From assembly GCF_040436345.1 (NCBI RefSeq), contig NC_133233.1:11737381-11801380 (forward strand): a DNA stretch of 64,000 bases. Reading direction: 5' to 3'. The notes beneath the pieces were generated by a model. The model ran no database searches, was not told where the DNA came from, and saw nothing but the letters and a program-made list of their open reading frames with translations. This stretch comes from Pagrus major (Eukaryota; Chordata; Actinopteri; Spariformes; Sparidae). Position 1 is the stretch's first letter; every line of letters starts with the position of its first letter. Made by a program: the position numbers and the translations under genes. Of the stretch, positions 50,043 through 62,283 are shown in pieces.

Positions 50043-50187
50043 TTGTTTCCTCTCCCCCTTGATAGATCTGGTTTAGTGGATCTTTAGAAAGAAATAACAA
50101 AAAGGTATTTTATTTTCAATTCAATAAGTGACATTGTTAAGTCACGTGTAAAATATATGTATATTTACCTGTAGGTGCTGTGTTCCT
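50043..50187 (-). other. Putative 5' untranslated exons of the myosin gene
   Basis: Exon 1 is about 50187-50169, ending CACCTACAG|GTAAAT. Exon 2 is 50081-50043, bounded by TTTCTAAAG and AA|GTAAGT. It is spliced to the ATG exon at 49674. Two non-coding leader exons followed by an ATG exon is the usual muscle myosin layout. Confidence 0.65.
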
Positions 50188-50214
50188 GTCTCTCCTCCTC
50201 TTCTCGAACCCCTC

Positions 50215-50222
50215 TTTATATA
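50215..50222 (-). promoter_or_regulatory. Myosin TATA box
   Basis: TATATAAA on the minus strand, about 30 bp before the inferred start of exon 1. A CArG-like CCCTAAAAGG (50252-50261; one base off CC(A/T)6GG) lies about 30 bp further upstream and could bind SRF. The latter is inference. Confidence 0.7.
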
Positions 50223-50261
50223 CTGTTCATCCAGGAGGCAGAGCACAGCCGCCCTAAAAGG

Positions 50262-50689
50262 TATTAGCAAAAAAACAAAGGACACTGATCAGAAAAGGAG
50301 GATCTGTATTTGGAGATAAAGGAGTGGACAACAATAACTCTCATGTCATCATTGGTCAGTCTATTAAAACTTGTGATCTGGTCTTTGATCAGCGTCTATT
50401 TTTGTTTTGTCCTTCAAGTGGCAGCAAATTTTAAATATAAAAAATGTGTATCCTTTTATTTTATTTTATTTTATTTTATTTTATGTTTATTCTGATATAA
50501 AAGGATGTCTAATGTTATTCACGTTATACACTTTCCAACACATTTCCTGGCCAGGAAATTACCTCAAAAGAAAATATGTTTTTTTGTGGTTATATTATTG
50601 ATATAAGTCTATATATAGTCTGAACTTCATCTGAAATTTAATCTTTTCCTTAAATTAATTTCAACTAAGGACCCCACTGCACCTGTTGG
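50262..50689. other. Upstream flank of the myosin gene
   Basis: Non-coding and AT-rich, with a (TTTTA)n pentanucleotide repeat at about 50456-50490. Presumed regulatory DNA, but no further sites were firmly identified. Confidence 0.5.
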
Positions 50690-50880
50690 TCTGTCACTCC
50701 CACATTAAGCGCTCTCTGGGTGGCCACGGACAACAGTATTGTCTGTCTTCTATTGTCCTGGAGGATAAAGATAAACTTGTGAAGTTCCTTATCCCCGTCC
50801 TTGTTTGTCTCCCAGTGGACCTCAGCTGACGCTCTATCCATCTATAATAAAAGATCTGGCATGACAGCTGCCAGCTTTCA
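50690..50880 (+). repeat. Segment related to 54060-54180
   Basis: 'attgtctgtcttctattgtcctggaggataaag', then 'ataaacttgtgaagttcctta', resembles 'attgtctccttctatctacccttgaggacaaag', then 'ataaacctgtgaaattgtttt' at 54090-54145. This may be an ancient duplication in the myosin 5' flank or a repeat. Confidence 0.4.
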
Positions 50881-51889
50881 AATGTTTCATCACTCGAACT
50901 GTAAATAAATACGTTTGGGTCATACAGAACACTTATCACCTCCCCCATGTACACATTATTAACGACAACAGGTTAATGCTTGTAATAACTGTGGGGCTAA
51001 TAGAGGAGATCCTTAAATCATGTGTTTATTGAGTGGACCACCTGAAGACCTCCTCAAGAAGCCCTTTTGACTTTAACAACTTCACACTTCGGGTTTCACC
51101 ATGACCTTGTAGGTCTTGACAGTTGGCTGTCTGCACCCGTTGTACCATTCCTTAACACATCAAGGGCAGCGCTGTGGCTGCCATTCCCAGCTGCCTTGTG
51201 TCCTTCTGCAGTCAACACTCATGAGTGCCAATAGCCTTCCTATATGTGTCTGTTGGTCAAGTACTTAGACAGATATGGCAGGTGGTAATATTCAGGGTTG
51301 TCCCTGCTGTATTGCTGTGTAGGTTAATTATCTTTGCAGGGTTTAAAGAAATAATATTAGATGAGAGGTCAGTATAGTTTTTGTAATTTATTTGGTTTGA
51401 GGGCCACTCCACCAGTTTTATACATTAAGGTCAGTTTGTGCCATTGTTTTGGCTTTTTAGTTCAGCCATTTCCTCTTTAATTTTGTAGGTTTCATCCTTG
51501 TGTGTCATGTTTTCCATCACACTTCCTGACTCTGTCTTTTTCCTGCTTGTTTTCTGTGCTCACTGGTGTTTTATTAGTTGATCGGTCCCGGTGTATTCAG
51601 TCAGTGTGTTACCCTTTTTCAGTCGTCAGGTCATCTACTCCCCCAGTACTGCGTTTACACTTACTTCAGTGTTCCTGCTTTTGTTCCCCCTGCATTTCTG
51701 ATTTGTTCTTAAGGTTTTGTATCAGTCTACCAGTTGTTGTTTTTTTGCCTAGTTTCAAAAGACGAGAAATCACTAACTACCCATTCTATAGTGGACTATA
51801 TAATGAGTTTGCCATTTTGTAGTGCTGTCCAAATGTATAGTGAGATTTATTATACCCTATTTAGTTGACTCAAAGTATCCCACACTGCA
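50881..51889. other. Intergenic, no gene supported
   Basis: A plus-strand frame of about 106 residues (51502-51822) is Cys/Phe/Leu/Ser-rich, without splice sites or a domain. I consider it chance. Confidence 0.5.
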
Positions 51890-51959
51890 TTGTCTACCAT
51901 TTAGACATTTTAACATTTTGGGAAATTAGCTTATTTGCATTCTTGCTAAGAGTTAAATG

Positions 51960-52270
51960 AATAAGAGTTAAAACATTACCCCCCTGACATCTGTACACTG
52001 CTTATGAAGCTAGCCAGCAGCTGATTAGCTTAGCTTAGCGTAGAAACTAGAAACAGGAATTTGTACGTTTGTATGGACTGAACAAGTGATGTATAACGTG
52101 TACATTAGTGGACTTTAGAGGTGCTGGTAGGCAGATTTCTTTTTTCTTTGAACAGAGCCAGCTGTTTCCCTGTTTCCAGTCCATTATGCTAAGCTAAGCT
52201 AACTGGATGCTGGCTGTAGCTTCATATTTATTGTACAGACAAGATGTCAAAAAAAAATCCTTTTCAAGCT
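51960..52270 (+). mobile_element. Inverted-repeat element, TAGCTTAGC type
   Basis: Left arm 'gaagctagccagcagctgattagcttagcttagcgtagaaactagaaacagg' and right arm 'cctgtttccagtccattatgctaagctaagctaactggatgctggctgtagcttc' form a long imperfect palindrome around a 130-bp centre. I recognise it as a common teleost non-autonomous repeat. It is non-coding. Confidence 0.6.
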
Positions 52271-54059
52271 GCTGTAAGCGTCGTTGTAGCTAACTTTCCC
52301 ATCCATTTCGCAGTTAGCAATTCCCAACGTAATTTATTTTCTGTTTTACTGCATGAACAGGAGAAGGGCAGACATGGCTTACTGACCAAACACTAATGGT
52401 GATAACTTCGTATAAGTGCAAAACAAAATTGCTAAATATATTTAATAAAATGCAAACAAAGCAAACTGTACATCCATATATTTTACATAAGTTAAATAAG
52501 TATATCTACTAATGCTGTCTTAAAGACATTGGATCGCTTCAAACCTTATTCTCATGCATAGTTAATGGTTTTAACTACTAACTCATAGAAGAAGACTGTA
52601 TTATAAGCAGTCACTGTGGTTTCTCTTCTATTTAAAGACTCCAGGGCCCTGTGTAAAGTGAGTCAACAGGATTCCTACTCAGTGTCTTGAAAACTGACCA
52701 CAGTGGACTGAGAGGTGTCTCTGGCACATTGTTCACTTTCCTTTGTCCTTGAGCTCAGAGATCACCACATGACATTCATACAGCCACTACAAATGCCTTT
52801 GGCAGCCTGAGGCAGATTGCAAAGGCACAGTGAAATATCAAACTTAGACTCGCACCCTCACACTTATTGGCTCCTTCTCTAACGTACACCACAGAGCACA
52901 CCAAATATGAAGCTGCTATTAAAAGACAACACCACGTCTTCACTAGAAACATCCTACACGAGTCAGTCATCAGTTTCCTCTCAGGAGAAGCTTTGGTGGT
53001 GGGCAGTTCTGGCCAAAAGAGAAGAGTTGTTTGGCAATGAGCCACTGAAAATGACTTCCTTCTGTTGCCACCTTGTGTCCAACAATCAACTATATTTCTC
53101 AACAATTTCTCCATCTTTAACAGGGGGATCTAGCAGCAATCTAACAGTACCATAAATTACATTTACATAACCACAATAACAAAAGATCTGTTTAGGCTCT
53201 AACACTACAATAGTAAATTACTCAAAGCTGGGGCTGGTAAGTTATTTTAGAGATCAATAAATCAAATATTCTGTCAACAAAAAAGCAAATAATCCAGTGA
53301 TTTTGGCTGTTGCACGCCTCTAATAAGCCCATGCAATCATTTAATTTGGCCCAAAGGAAATCATATAATTATCAATGGCAAACTCTGTGTGAACAGATAG
53401 GGCAGGCAGGAGCCGTGCTACACCAGCAATGCAGCTGCCACGCAGTTGTGCCCAGCCTGTTAGTCGCTGTTAGCGCTTACTTTAGCAACGAGTAGAGTCA
53501 TCTGTTCATCAGGAAACTTTCTAAATGACAGAGGGTTCAGGCAGAGCTGTCGGAGGACATTAGAGGGAAAAACAGAAAACACTATCTCCATAAACTATGA
53601 TCCAGTTTCACTCACATCAGTGAATAAAATTATAAATTTGTGTTTTTGGACAGTAATCCATGAAATACTGTACTCCAGCTGCATCTGTCTGACATGAAAT
53701 CTGAGATTCCATATATAATTGAGGATTCCATTCGAAACATTTATTTTCTTTTTATTCAGGGAGATGAAGTCATAAAAGATGAAGACAGACATTCAATGTG
53801 TCATTTGATAACCTCGATAGAAGCGAGTTTAGCCCTAGTAATGTTATTTAGAGAACATCTGACTTCTTACTTTGATAATTACTGAACTGTATGCTTTATA
53901 AAACTGGTGAGCTCTTTTTCAAATGTGATTGTTTTTTCAGTTGCTTGTGCCACTGAGAAGATATAACAATGAAAGTTTGAACATCTTCATAGTTGCAGCT
54001 GTTGTACAACTAGGCCGGGTCATCACACTGTATATTGGTATTAAGTGCTAGTTCATACT
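52271..54059. other. Intergenic, no gene supported
   Basis: Minus-strand and plus-strand frames over 52776-53155 overlap each other without splice sites. AT-rich elsewhere. Confidence 0.5.
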
Positions 54060-54180
54060 GTAACTCCATACTCCTTGTTGGCCTGGCATTGTCTCCTTCT
54101 ATCTACCCTTGAGGACAAAGATAAACCTGTGAAATTGTTTTGGAATTCCTTCTACTGACCTTAAGTGAAAGCCCTGTCAC
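54060..54180 (+). repeat. Segment related to 50690-50880
   Basis: Diverged direct copy; shared blocks are given under 50690-50880. Confidence 0.4.
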
Positions 54181-54204
54181 GTGTCACTGTGGTGAGTTTA
54201 CCAT

Positions 54205-54210
<6 letters not shown>

Positions 54211-54266
<56 letters not shown>
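54211..54266 (+). repeat. (TG)n microsatellite
   Basis: A pure 56-bp dinucleotide tract. Confidence 0.95.
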
Positions 54267-54268
<2 letters not shown>

Positions 54269-55458
54269 CTTAAACTGAGGAGGAAAAGTGGTGCTTTCAG
54301 TCTCTAGTTGAGTTTCATATCATATGATTAAAATACTGAACACAGTATTTGTGTGCTAACATCAAGATGCACCAGTCTGATCCCTATCAACTGTAAAGTC
54401 AGCTGTTTTGAGTAATTGCCGTTAATTAGGGTTTTGTTGAGATACTCATCCAATCATCTGCCCTCTTTTGACAATGTAAGCAAACATCCTGCATCACAAA
54501 ACAAAAACTCTTCACAAGTATCTTCAGAAACCGCCGGGGTCAAACCAGCTATTTCTGCGCCATGCAAAGTGTAAAGCTGTCTACAACGTGATAATTTGTC
54601 TCAGACATAGTTGGCGACGAAATCTCCTCCTCCAAGACCTCTGCATTGCATAACAAGACCCTTTCAGCACTCACACTCCTATCCTTGAGCGCTCTAATTA
54701 CCCCTCACAGCTTCCCCTGTCTGCACTTCCATTCTCAGCTGTTGTGAAGTAGTTGGCCTCTGACATCGTCTTGTTCTCCTGTCGTTCTTCATGTCATCCA
54801 CCTGATGTGTCTGTCTGCCACATGTTAGCAACCTGTTTCGAGACTTCCTCTTCAGCTCAAAAAGACCCACGTCTTGTCTGATTGATTAAATGGTTTATTA
54901 GACTATCTGAAGAGCAAAGATGTTGATTGGTTGAATCAGGCATTGGGAGAGGAGAGATGGGTGATGTTGGATAGCTGGGAGCTCCGGGCTGAGGTGTCTC
55001 TGGAGAAGGCCTTTACTGCTCGTCTCTGCCCTCCGTGGGTTACTAAAGAAGCCAGAAAAAGAGAGAGGTGGGTGGAAAAGAGTTAACAGGGTTGCTATGT
55101 TATGCAATCACAATGGTGGTGCATGGAGATGCAGAGGCCGGTAGCCCCTCTAAATTATGCCCCTCTTAAGAAAGAAGAGAGTCTGAATAGGAGCCATGCT
55201 AATCCAGCTTGGTTTAAGGCTGCTCCTGTCTCTAAATAGGACCATAATTTACAAAATGAACATCATGCTGTATTTCAGAAGACTTGAAACAAGAGATTGA
55301 GACCATAAACTCATTGGGAAAATACTTACTGTGGTAATAAATCAAGTTAGAAGTAGGGTATTTTCTCATAAGCTTACATACAATCTGACTTCTTTTTGTT
55401 ACCAGTGGAGCTGCTGGTTTAAGGCACTTCTGCATTGGCTTCAATTTTCACCAAGAAA
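54267..55458. other. Intergenic, no gene seen
   Basis: No coding signature on either strand. Slightly GC-richer around 54900-55140, without splice-paired frames. Confidence 0.5.
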
Positions 55459-55546
55459 AAAAAGACAGGATGCACTGTGAAGCCTCTAATTCAAAAAGAT
55501 AAGTCTACGTTTATTCTACGATGTTATAATTCTATTTTATGTCATT
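55459..55546 (+). repeat. 88-bp exact direct repeat, copy 1
   Basis: Starts 'aaaaagacaggatgcactg' and ends 'attctattttatgtcatt'. By eye it is identical at all 88 positions to 57052-57139. The flanks differ immediately on both sides. Confidence 0.9.
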
Positions 55547-56492
55547 TCCAGATTACATGCAACCTAAACTTTTGTACCTACTTACATGCTAACTAATGTG
55601 AAAACAAAACATGCAGTGTAATCCTCCGTGTACTTTTCAATTGAAAACCAAGGTAAAAAGACTTGCTACAGCTCTGTGAGGCTGTACTAAGGCACAGCAG
55701 GGCTTTTAGCTTAATGCAAACGTCAGCATGCTAACATTTTCACAATGACACTGCTAATATGCTGTTTTTTTAGCAGGTGCAATGTTTATATGTTCATTAT
55801 CTTAGTCAGCTTCTGTCTTTAACTTGCTCATGTGTAGGTAAAAGTGAGAGTGCGCACATTAAAATCACGCAGCATATTTTAAGCCGGCCTCTGAATTCTA
55901 ACAACCTGTTGTGATGTAAATAACAAGGTGCTGAGCTCAGCGCTGCAGGTCCTGAATTTATGACTCAAACAAGTTAAAGGTCAAGTGAGCTGTCGTCTGT
56001 AATGTGCTTCGGGTAAAGTGTGCAGTCTCTTTACAATGTGATAACGTGTTCCTGTATGACTGGAGGAAGTATGACGACCTATACACCGTCTTGCCCTGCA
56101 CTCCTCATAACTCAGCTTTCACAGCTTCACACCTCGTGTTCAGAGGGCCGCTCTAACCTTGAGGGCATTGTTTTGCTACCAGGGTGGAACATACCAGTCT
56201 GTGTTGAGGTTCTCATTCTCAGCTGTCTGAGCCAGCAGACACAGACAGACTGGGCTGGTTGACACAATGAGTAACTTCTGTCTCAGCACTGAAGAGTATG
56301 GAATGTGAAAATGCAAGGTGGGTTGTGGGGAGAATGAATAAATCTCCATCTATGTAACTTATCATTAGGTGTGACACTTGTTTGTGCAGATTACAGCAAA
56401 TTGCCTTGTAAATGTATTTGTTCATGTGGGGTACCAATGAAAGCAGCCTTTATTTTGCTGTTGCAGATCCTGATGTTATGCATTTTATGTTG
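55547..56492. other. Intergenic, no gene seen
   Basis: No supported exons. Contains 'tgcaaacgtcagcatgctaac'-type sequence near 55717, common in fish repeats. Confidence 0.45.
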
Positions 56493-56516
56493 TTAGGGTT
56501 AGGGTTAGGGTTAGGG
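56493..56516 (+). repeat. Interstitial telomeric repeat, (TTAGGG)4
   Basis: Four perfect TTAGGG units followed by CTCAG, far from any obvious chromosome end. A shorter related motif (AAGGGTTAGGGTAAG) occurs near 58923. Confidence 0.9.
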
Positions 56517-57051
56517 CTCAGCTTCCATCCTTCACCTGAGCCCCACCCTCACAACCCCTGTGTCTTCAGCTGCTCTCTCTGGATCACAGAGGACCAGGAC
56601 TTTTCCTTTTCCTTAACAAGTGTGACAGCTTTACACACTGTGAATTCATCAGTTTTAACCTTACAGCCCTCCTGTGTATCATGATAAGCTAATGTATAAC
56701 TATTATTGAGACTTCCTTTTTTTATTTTAATTTTTAATTTAATTTCAATTGTGAAATAAAATGGAAGCGATTCACTGGTCTTGTTATTGACGGCAACTTT
56801 TATCGGAATGGTTTCTCTGATCTGAGTACGAGAGGTTGTGGCTGAGAAGAGGGGAGAAGGCTATTTCCTGCCAAAGCTGCTCCATGTGTGAAACCCTCAG
56901 TGTCTGTTTCTGTTCCTGTTTCCATTATATTTTCAGAATTCTGATTCTTATCAATAGTTCTTTTTATGCCACTGCTGGAGTTATTAACAGTTTTTTCCCA
57001 TGTATCTGTTATTTGTCTTTTTGAGAGGAAGTGGCAAAAGGAAGAAATTAC

Positions 57052-57139
57052 AAAAAGACAGGATGCACTGTGAAGCCTCTAATTCAAAAAGATAAGTCTA
57101 CGTTTATTCTACGATGTTATAATTCTATTTTATGTCATT
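57052..57139 (+). repeat. 88-bp exact direct repeat, copy 2
   Basis: See 55459-55546. The copies are 1.6 kb apart in the same orientation. Confidence 0.9.
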
Positions 57140-57780
57140 GCTGAACTCACCACTTAGAAATAAACTATTAATCCCTCTTATCTGCCCCCATTGTCTCCCC
57201 TCTTACCCTCCTGTTTCAAAACATAAATATCTTTAAATTAAATTGTAAAAAACTTGAATTTTGAACACTGAGGGGATGTCACTTGGTCATCAGTAGTGAA
57301 AGCTGAAAAGATGTTTAAAGAAGAAATCAAAAAAACTTTCATTCAGGCTCTCCACTGGAAGTCTTTTCAACATCGTCAAAGACGTTGAATTGACATGTTT
57401 TGGACATGTTTTTGCTCAGCGGGCAAGTTACAGTCTCTGATTGCATGGATTGGTAGAATAAAGTGAAAATATTATATTATAGTGATGAATTTGGTTTAAG
57501 CAGCACAAGTCTGCATAAAATTTGACTTCTTCTTTGAGATCGTCAGCAGTAAATGTTCAGTGTTCTGATAAATGAACAACAAATGACACTTTTCAGTTAA
57601 ACTACATTAAAAAAATCATAAAGAACTGAAAATTTGAATCATTCTTCTAATAATTCAAATAGTTTTCATTTCTGATAATGAAATAATAGAAACTATTTTA
57701 AATTTCAAATTCAAATGTTACATTTCAAACATTTTACATGTACTTATGCAGAATTGTTCTCTAAAGAATCATTGGTTTGT
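57140..57780. other. Intergenic, AT-rich, nothing seen
   Basis: No open frames with coding character. Composition becomes more AT-rich towards the microsatellite. Confidence 0.6.
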
Positions 57781-57875
<95 letters not shown>

Positions 57876-57914
57876 TATATATATAGATAGATATATACAT
57901 ATATATATATATAT
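57781..57914. repeat. (AT)n microsatellite
   Basis: About 83 bp of pure AT (57785-57867), then interrupted ATAT tracts with 'acac' and 'gatagata' breaks. It generates spurious Tyr-Ile frames on both strands. Confidence 0.95.
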
Positions 57915-57937
57915 AGCCAATGAAAGAGAACTGTAAT

Positions 57938-58027
57938 CTGAAAGTGAGAATGCTAAAGAGAAGTGTTGGGACATAACCCGATGAAGTCATGAACAGACCT
58001 GAGAACTAAAAGGTCAGGGAAACAGAG
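57938..58027 (+). repeat. Short direct repeat, copy 1
   Basis: 'tgagaatgctaaagagaagtg..gaacagacctgagaactaaaaggtcagggaaacag' resembles 58202-58275 ('gggattgctaaagagaagtgg..aacagaactgaaaactaaaggttcagggaaacaag'). Confidence 0.6.
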
Positions 58028-58201
58028 GTAATAGGAGCATTTGGGGCTGTGACCCCAAAACTTGGAGAGTGGCTCCAGCAGATTTCAGGACCAACATCCG
58101 AGATCTGTCCAGAAGAGTGCAGTCCTCTGATAGAGGACCCAAGCTTGGATGAGGGAGGAAGAACACACATATATGTATAAATATGCGGCTGATAAACCAA
58201 A

Positions 58202-58275
58202 GTGGGATTGCTAAAGAGAAGTGGATGTAACCTGATAAAGTCAAACAGAACTGAAAACTAAAGGTTCAGGGAAAC
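58202..58275 (+). repeat. Short direct repeat, copy 2
   Basis: Partner of 57938-58027. The 170-bp spacer between them is unique in the window. Confidence 0.6.
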
Positions 58276-59399
58276 AAGAAGTTGGTTTGCTGGTTCTGTC
58301 AACAAGTCTTCCACGCAGCTGTCTGCAACAAAATGTCTTCATGATGTGCTCCTGTTTATTTAATGACTATTTATGTTTCCTTTGCTGTTTATTTGCTAAC
58401 AAGAAGAAGAAGAAGTGAGAAATAATCCAACACACTACTCACATCTTTTTCAAATATAAGTAAATTCTGATGGACACAAAACAAATTCATTCTCTGATCC
58501 TGCACAATGAGCTTCACCAGAAACTGATCTGGATGAACTATACAGTTGCATTTAAAAAAAATATATATAATCTCGATCTTTTTCTCCTGTAATTTAGTGC
58601 CAGGTGAGATATCCGCTGTATGAAAAGAAGCTCCTCTCATCTCCTGTGATGATGGAAAGTTGACAGTGAAGTACATGCAGGTTATAAATCTTTTCCAGCT
58701 ACAGCAGTCAGGTTTACAATAGCAACACAGTAAATCAACAGCTCTACGCTTGTATTAACTTGTATCATCATTGATTTCCTACAGAAGAAACAGCTGCTTG
58801 TTGTGTGACAACCAAACTGCCAGAATTAATGTTGGCAACGTACATTTCTATAAACCACAGAAAAAAACCTGAAACTTAACTTTTCTGCTCATGGTCTGGT
58901 TTTAGGCACATAAACTGCTCGGTAAGGGTTAGGGTAAGCTCATGTTTTGACTTTCCTGGTTCTGTGGGCTGGAAAAAGTCCAGAACTCTCACTAGCACCA
59001 TGGCCTTCACCTCCTGACATGAAAGTCAGCTCATATACACATAATGTAATATGATACATAATGCTGAATTGTCAATATGGTACAACGACACGTACTAATG
59101 TGAAGTTGACCATGGCTTGCAGAAACGTAAAATGTCAACGTTTCTGGCTATTTGTGTGGAGTTAACTTTTATTATTACTTTTACTATTGTTTGCTAAAAT
59201 TGTCGCTATTGATGTTAACGTAATATGTATTACAAAAGAAGATAACACATACAGGCTCCACTGAGTGCTGTGATAAAAATAACATTTAAAGAATGACTCA
59301 TTTCCATTCTGATGACCTGATGACTTCCTCACTCACAGGGTGTGAACAGGAAGAATAGAGACTCTTATAGATACAGTATTTTAGTCATCTGTTTTCCTT
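58276..59399. other. Intergenic 5' of the Siglec-like gene
   Basis: No exon supported. The minus-strand frame at 58389-58676 has no splice sites or domain. Confidence 0.5.
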
Positions 59400-59495
59400 T
59401 TATATCAAAACATCTGAACAGGGACGTCCGTTACCGGCTCTGATGCGGTTCTGCTGCAACTAATTGTTTCCCCGTTGTAGCTGCAGACTCGTTTG
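59400..59495 (+). other. Possible 5' untranslated exon of the Siglec-like gene
   Basis: Ends at a consensus donor GTTTG|GTAAGG (59495/59496), 200 bp before the ATG exon acceptor (TTCCAG, ending 59695). The upstream limit is unknown. Confidence 0.35.
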
Positions 59496-59698
59496 GTAAG
59501 GTCAAATGTTACTGCTTTTTATGTTTGACCTTTTTAACTGAGAGAGGTTTTTATTTTGCTGCTTTAAATGCAAGAAATTTTAATTGTTGGTTTAGCAGAA
59601 ATGAGCCTCAAAGAAATGAGACGCTGCTTGAGCGACATTTTAGTTGATCTATAATAACCTAATCTACGAACACGTTTTTAAAAATTATTTTCCAGGTG

Positions 59699-62223
59699 AT
59701 GAGTGTCGTGTCAGTCCTGTGTGTGAATATGGTGACAGCCAACATGTTGCTGAGTGTCTTCTTTGTTTCAGGTGAGCTGTTTGTTCACTCACTTTTATTT
59801 GGAGACATTGATCATTTACAGTTTAGACTCCATTTAGAAATATAGCAGAAAGAGCAGACAGAGTTACTTTATCTAACTGTTCATGTCCTGACTGCAAAGT
59901 GAAATGTTTTATACTGACATTGTTAACAGGACAGAGAAAAAAAACAGCAAACAACGTACTGCTGCTTTGTTTATCATCAACTTTATATTCCACATAATGT
60001 TGACCATGATTCTGGTTTACAGGTGTTTTGGCTGATTGTCCTGAAGATTCAGACCTCTTCATTACTGCACCAAAGAAGATGGAAGCACTGAGTGGATCTT
60101 GTTTGCAAATCCCATGTAACTTTAGACCTAGGACAAAAAAAGAGTTTAAAAGCAGCAGAGAAATCTTTGGAGTGTGGTTTAAGAGTGACTCAAGATTTGA
60201 ACAGGATCGTAGCAATGTGATTTTTAACAGTAGTGGGACAAAAAACATCTATCCAATGAGTATTACTGGAAACCTGAGAGAGAAAAACTGCACCACTTTA
60301 TTTTCCAGTTTAATCACTAATTACACAAACACATACTACTTCAGGATTGAGAGCAGACTATTTGAGGCAACGGCTATTTGTGATCCTCTTCAAATAACAG
60401 TTGAAGGTAAGAGAGTTTTGTTTCTTTCAGTCAGTCTATAATGTTATTGTTCAGAATAAAAATACTTTCTTCACTTTGCAGTGAATTTAAGTTTTAATAT
60501 AATTTGACATCAAAGTTACTAAAAGCAGAGCAAACTTATTTTTACTTTATGCAGTTTCAGATGAGATTCTGTGTCAGCTGTGTTTGGTAATGTGTTTTTT
60601 TTGTAATTTCTGCTTTATTTTTCAGTGTAAAATATGTGTTTGATTTGAACCCACAGATTCTCCTCGTCGCCCCACAATTCAGATCTCAGGTGATCTGAAG
60701 GAGAAGGAGTCTGTCACTATAACCTGCTCAGCTTTCACTCCCTGTCCACACTCCCCTCCTAAACTCACCTGGAATCTCCAACAAGACTCTCACAACAAAA
60801 CAGAGGAAAACACAGATGGGACCTTCACAACTAAAATCCAGGAGACCATCACTCTGTCAGACCAACATGATGGATACAACATCAGCTGTTCTGCCACATA
60901 TCCTGTGAATGAAGGACAAGATGTCAAGACAGCAGAGGAGACAAAGACTCTCAGTGTTTCATGTAAGACAACCAGCGTTTGTTATTGGATCCTGTCAGCA
61001 CATGATAAAAATAAAGGATCTTATTCAGGCTCTCATGTTACTCTCATATCTCACATCTCTGTCACATTTTCCTCAGATGCTCCTAAAGATACCTCAGTGT
61101 CCATCAGAGCATCAGCAGGTAGCTGGGTGAACCTGACCTGCTCCAGCAGAGCCAAGCCTCCCGTCAGCAGCTTCACCTGGTTCAGGAACAGTAAAGATGG
61201 ACCAATGGTTGTATCTAAAGGACACTTTTACAGCTTCAATTTGACAGATGGAGGAGATTATTACTGTGTGGCCACAAATGATCTTGGGAGTCAAACGTCG
61301 TCACGGGTTCCTTTAAATAGTTCAGGTGAATGTAGAACTGGATTGAATCTGCTCATTTTAATTCATGCTTTTTTCTTTTTTTTTCTGCTTCGGTGTTGCT
61401 TGTTTGTTTGTTTCAGTATCCTAGTTTTAGTAAAGCACTTTTGACTGCATTTTTATGAAATGATTGTAGAGTAATAATCTCTACTTGGAGAGAAAAGAAG
61501 TGGTCAACATCTCGTGGTGGCTGGAGAGCATTTATTGTTGAATACAGTTTGTTCTGTTAATGAAATTCAGCTTTGTGAGAACTCAGTCATGGAAAGATGC
61601 TCTGAAAACATTTCAGCTGAGTCAGTTTGACTCTCAGTGTTTCATGTTAGACATTTTATTTTGGTTCATGAAGTGCTGAAGGTCGTGTTTTATGATGTAC
61701 AAGTTTACATTTGAGGTTAACAGAAGGAATTAAAGTTCAGGATGTTTTAGAGCCGTAACATTTTCCATTAAGGAGAAGGTGACCGTGCTGTCTTGTTACA
61801 GATGATCCAGAGTTTGGGCTTTCTGTCTACGTTACAGTGAAGATCCTGGGAGTCATAATGCTCTGCAGTACAATCGTCATCTTTGAGTGGTGAGACCAAC
61901 TTTTCTATGATGTGATCATTTCCAGCTACAGACTTATTGTTCTCTTTAAAATGTTTCACTTGTATTCATGTTTATTTATTCCATCTCCTTTTCTTTCAGG
62001 TGGTTCAGATCAAGATGCTGCAACAAACCAGTGAAGGTAAGCTACTAGATGAGGACAGGTACATTATTCTGTCAACAGTAAACTGTCTTCATTTCATTAA
62101 GGAGAGCTAATCTCACTTTATATTAGACTTTGATTTGCCAAGACAAGCTCAAGGTGCTGCTGGCATTTCTCTTTCAGCTGCATTAAACTCACTGCAGAGC
62201 ACCAACACCTCTCTCTCTCTGTG

Positions 62224-62283
<60 letters not shown>

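Noticed and set aside
57715..57990. Tyr-Ile repeat frames across the AT tract
   Set aside because: Low-complexity artefacts present on both strands.
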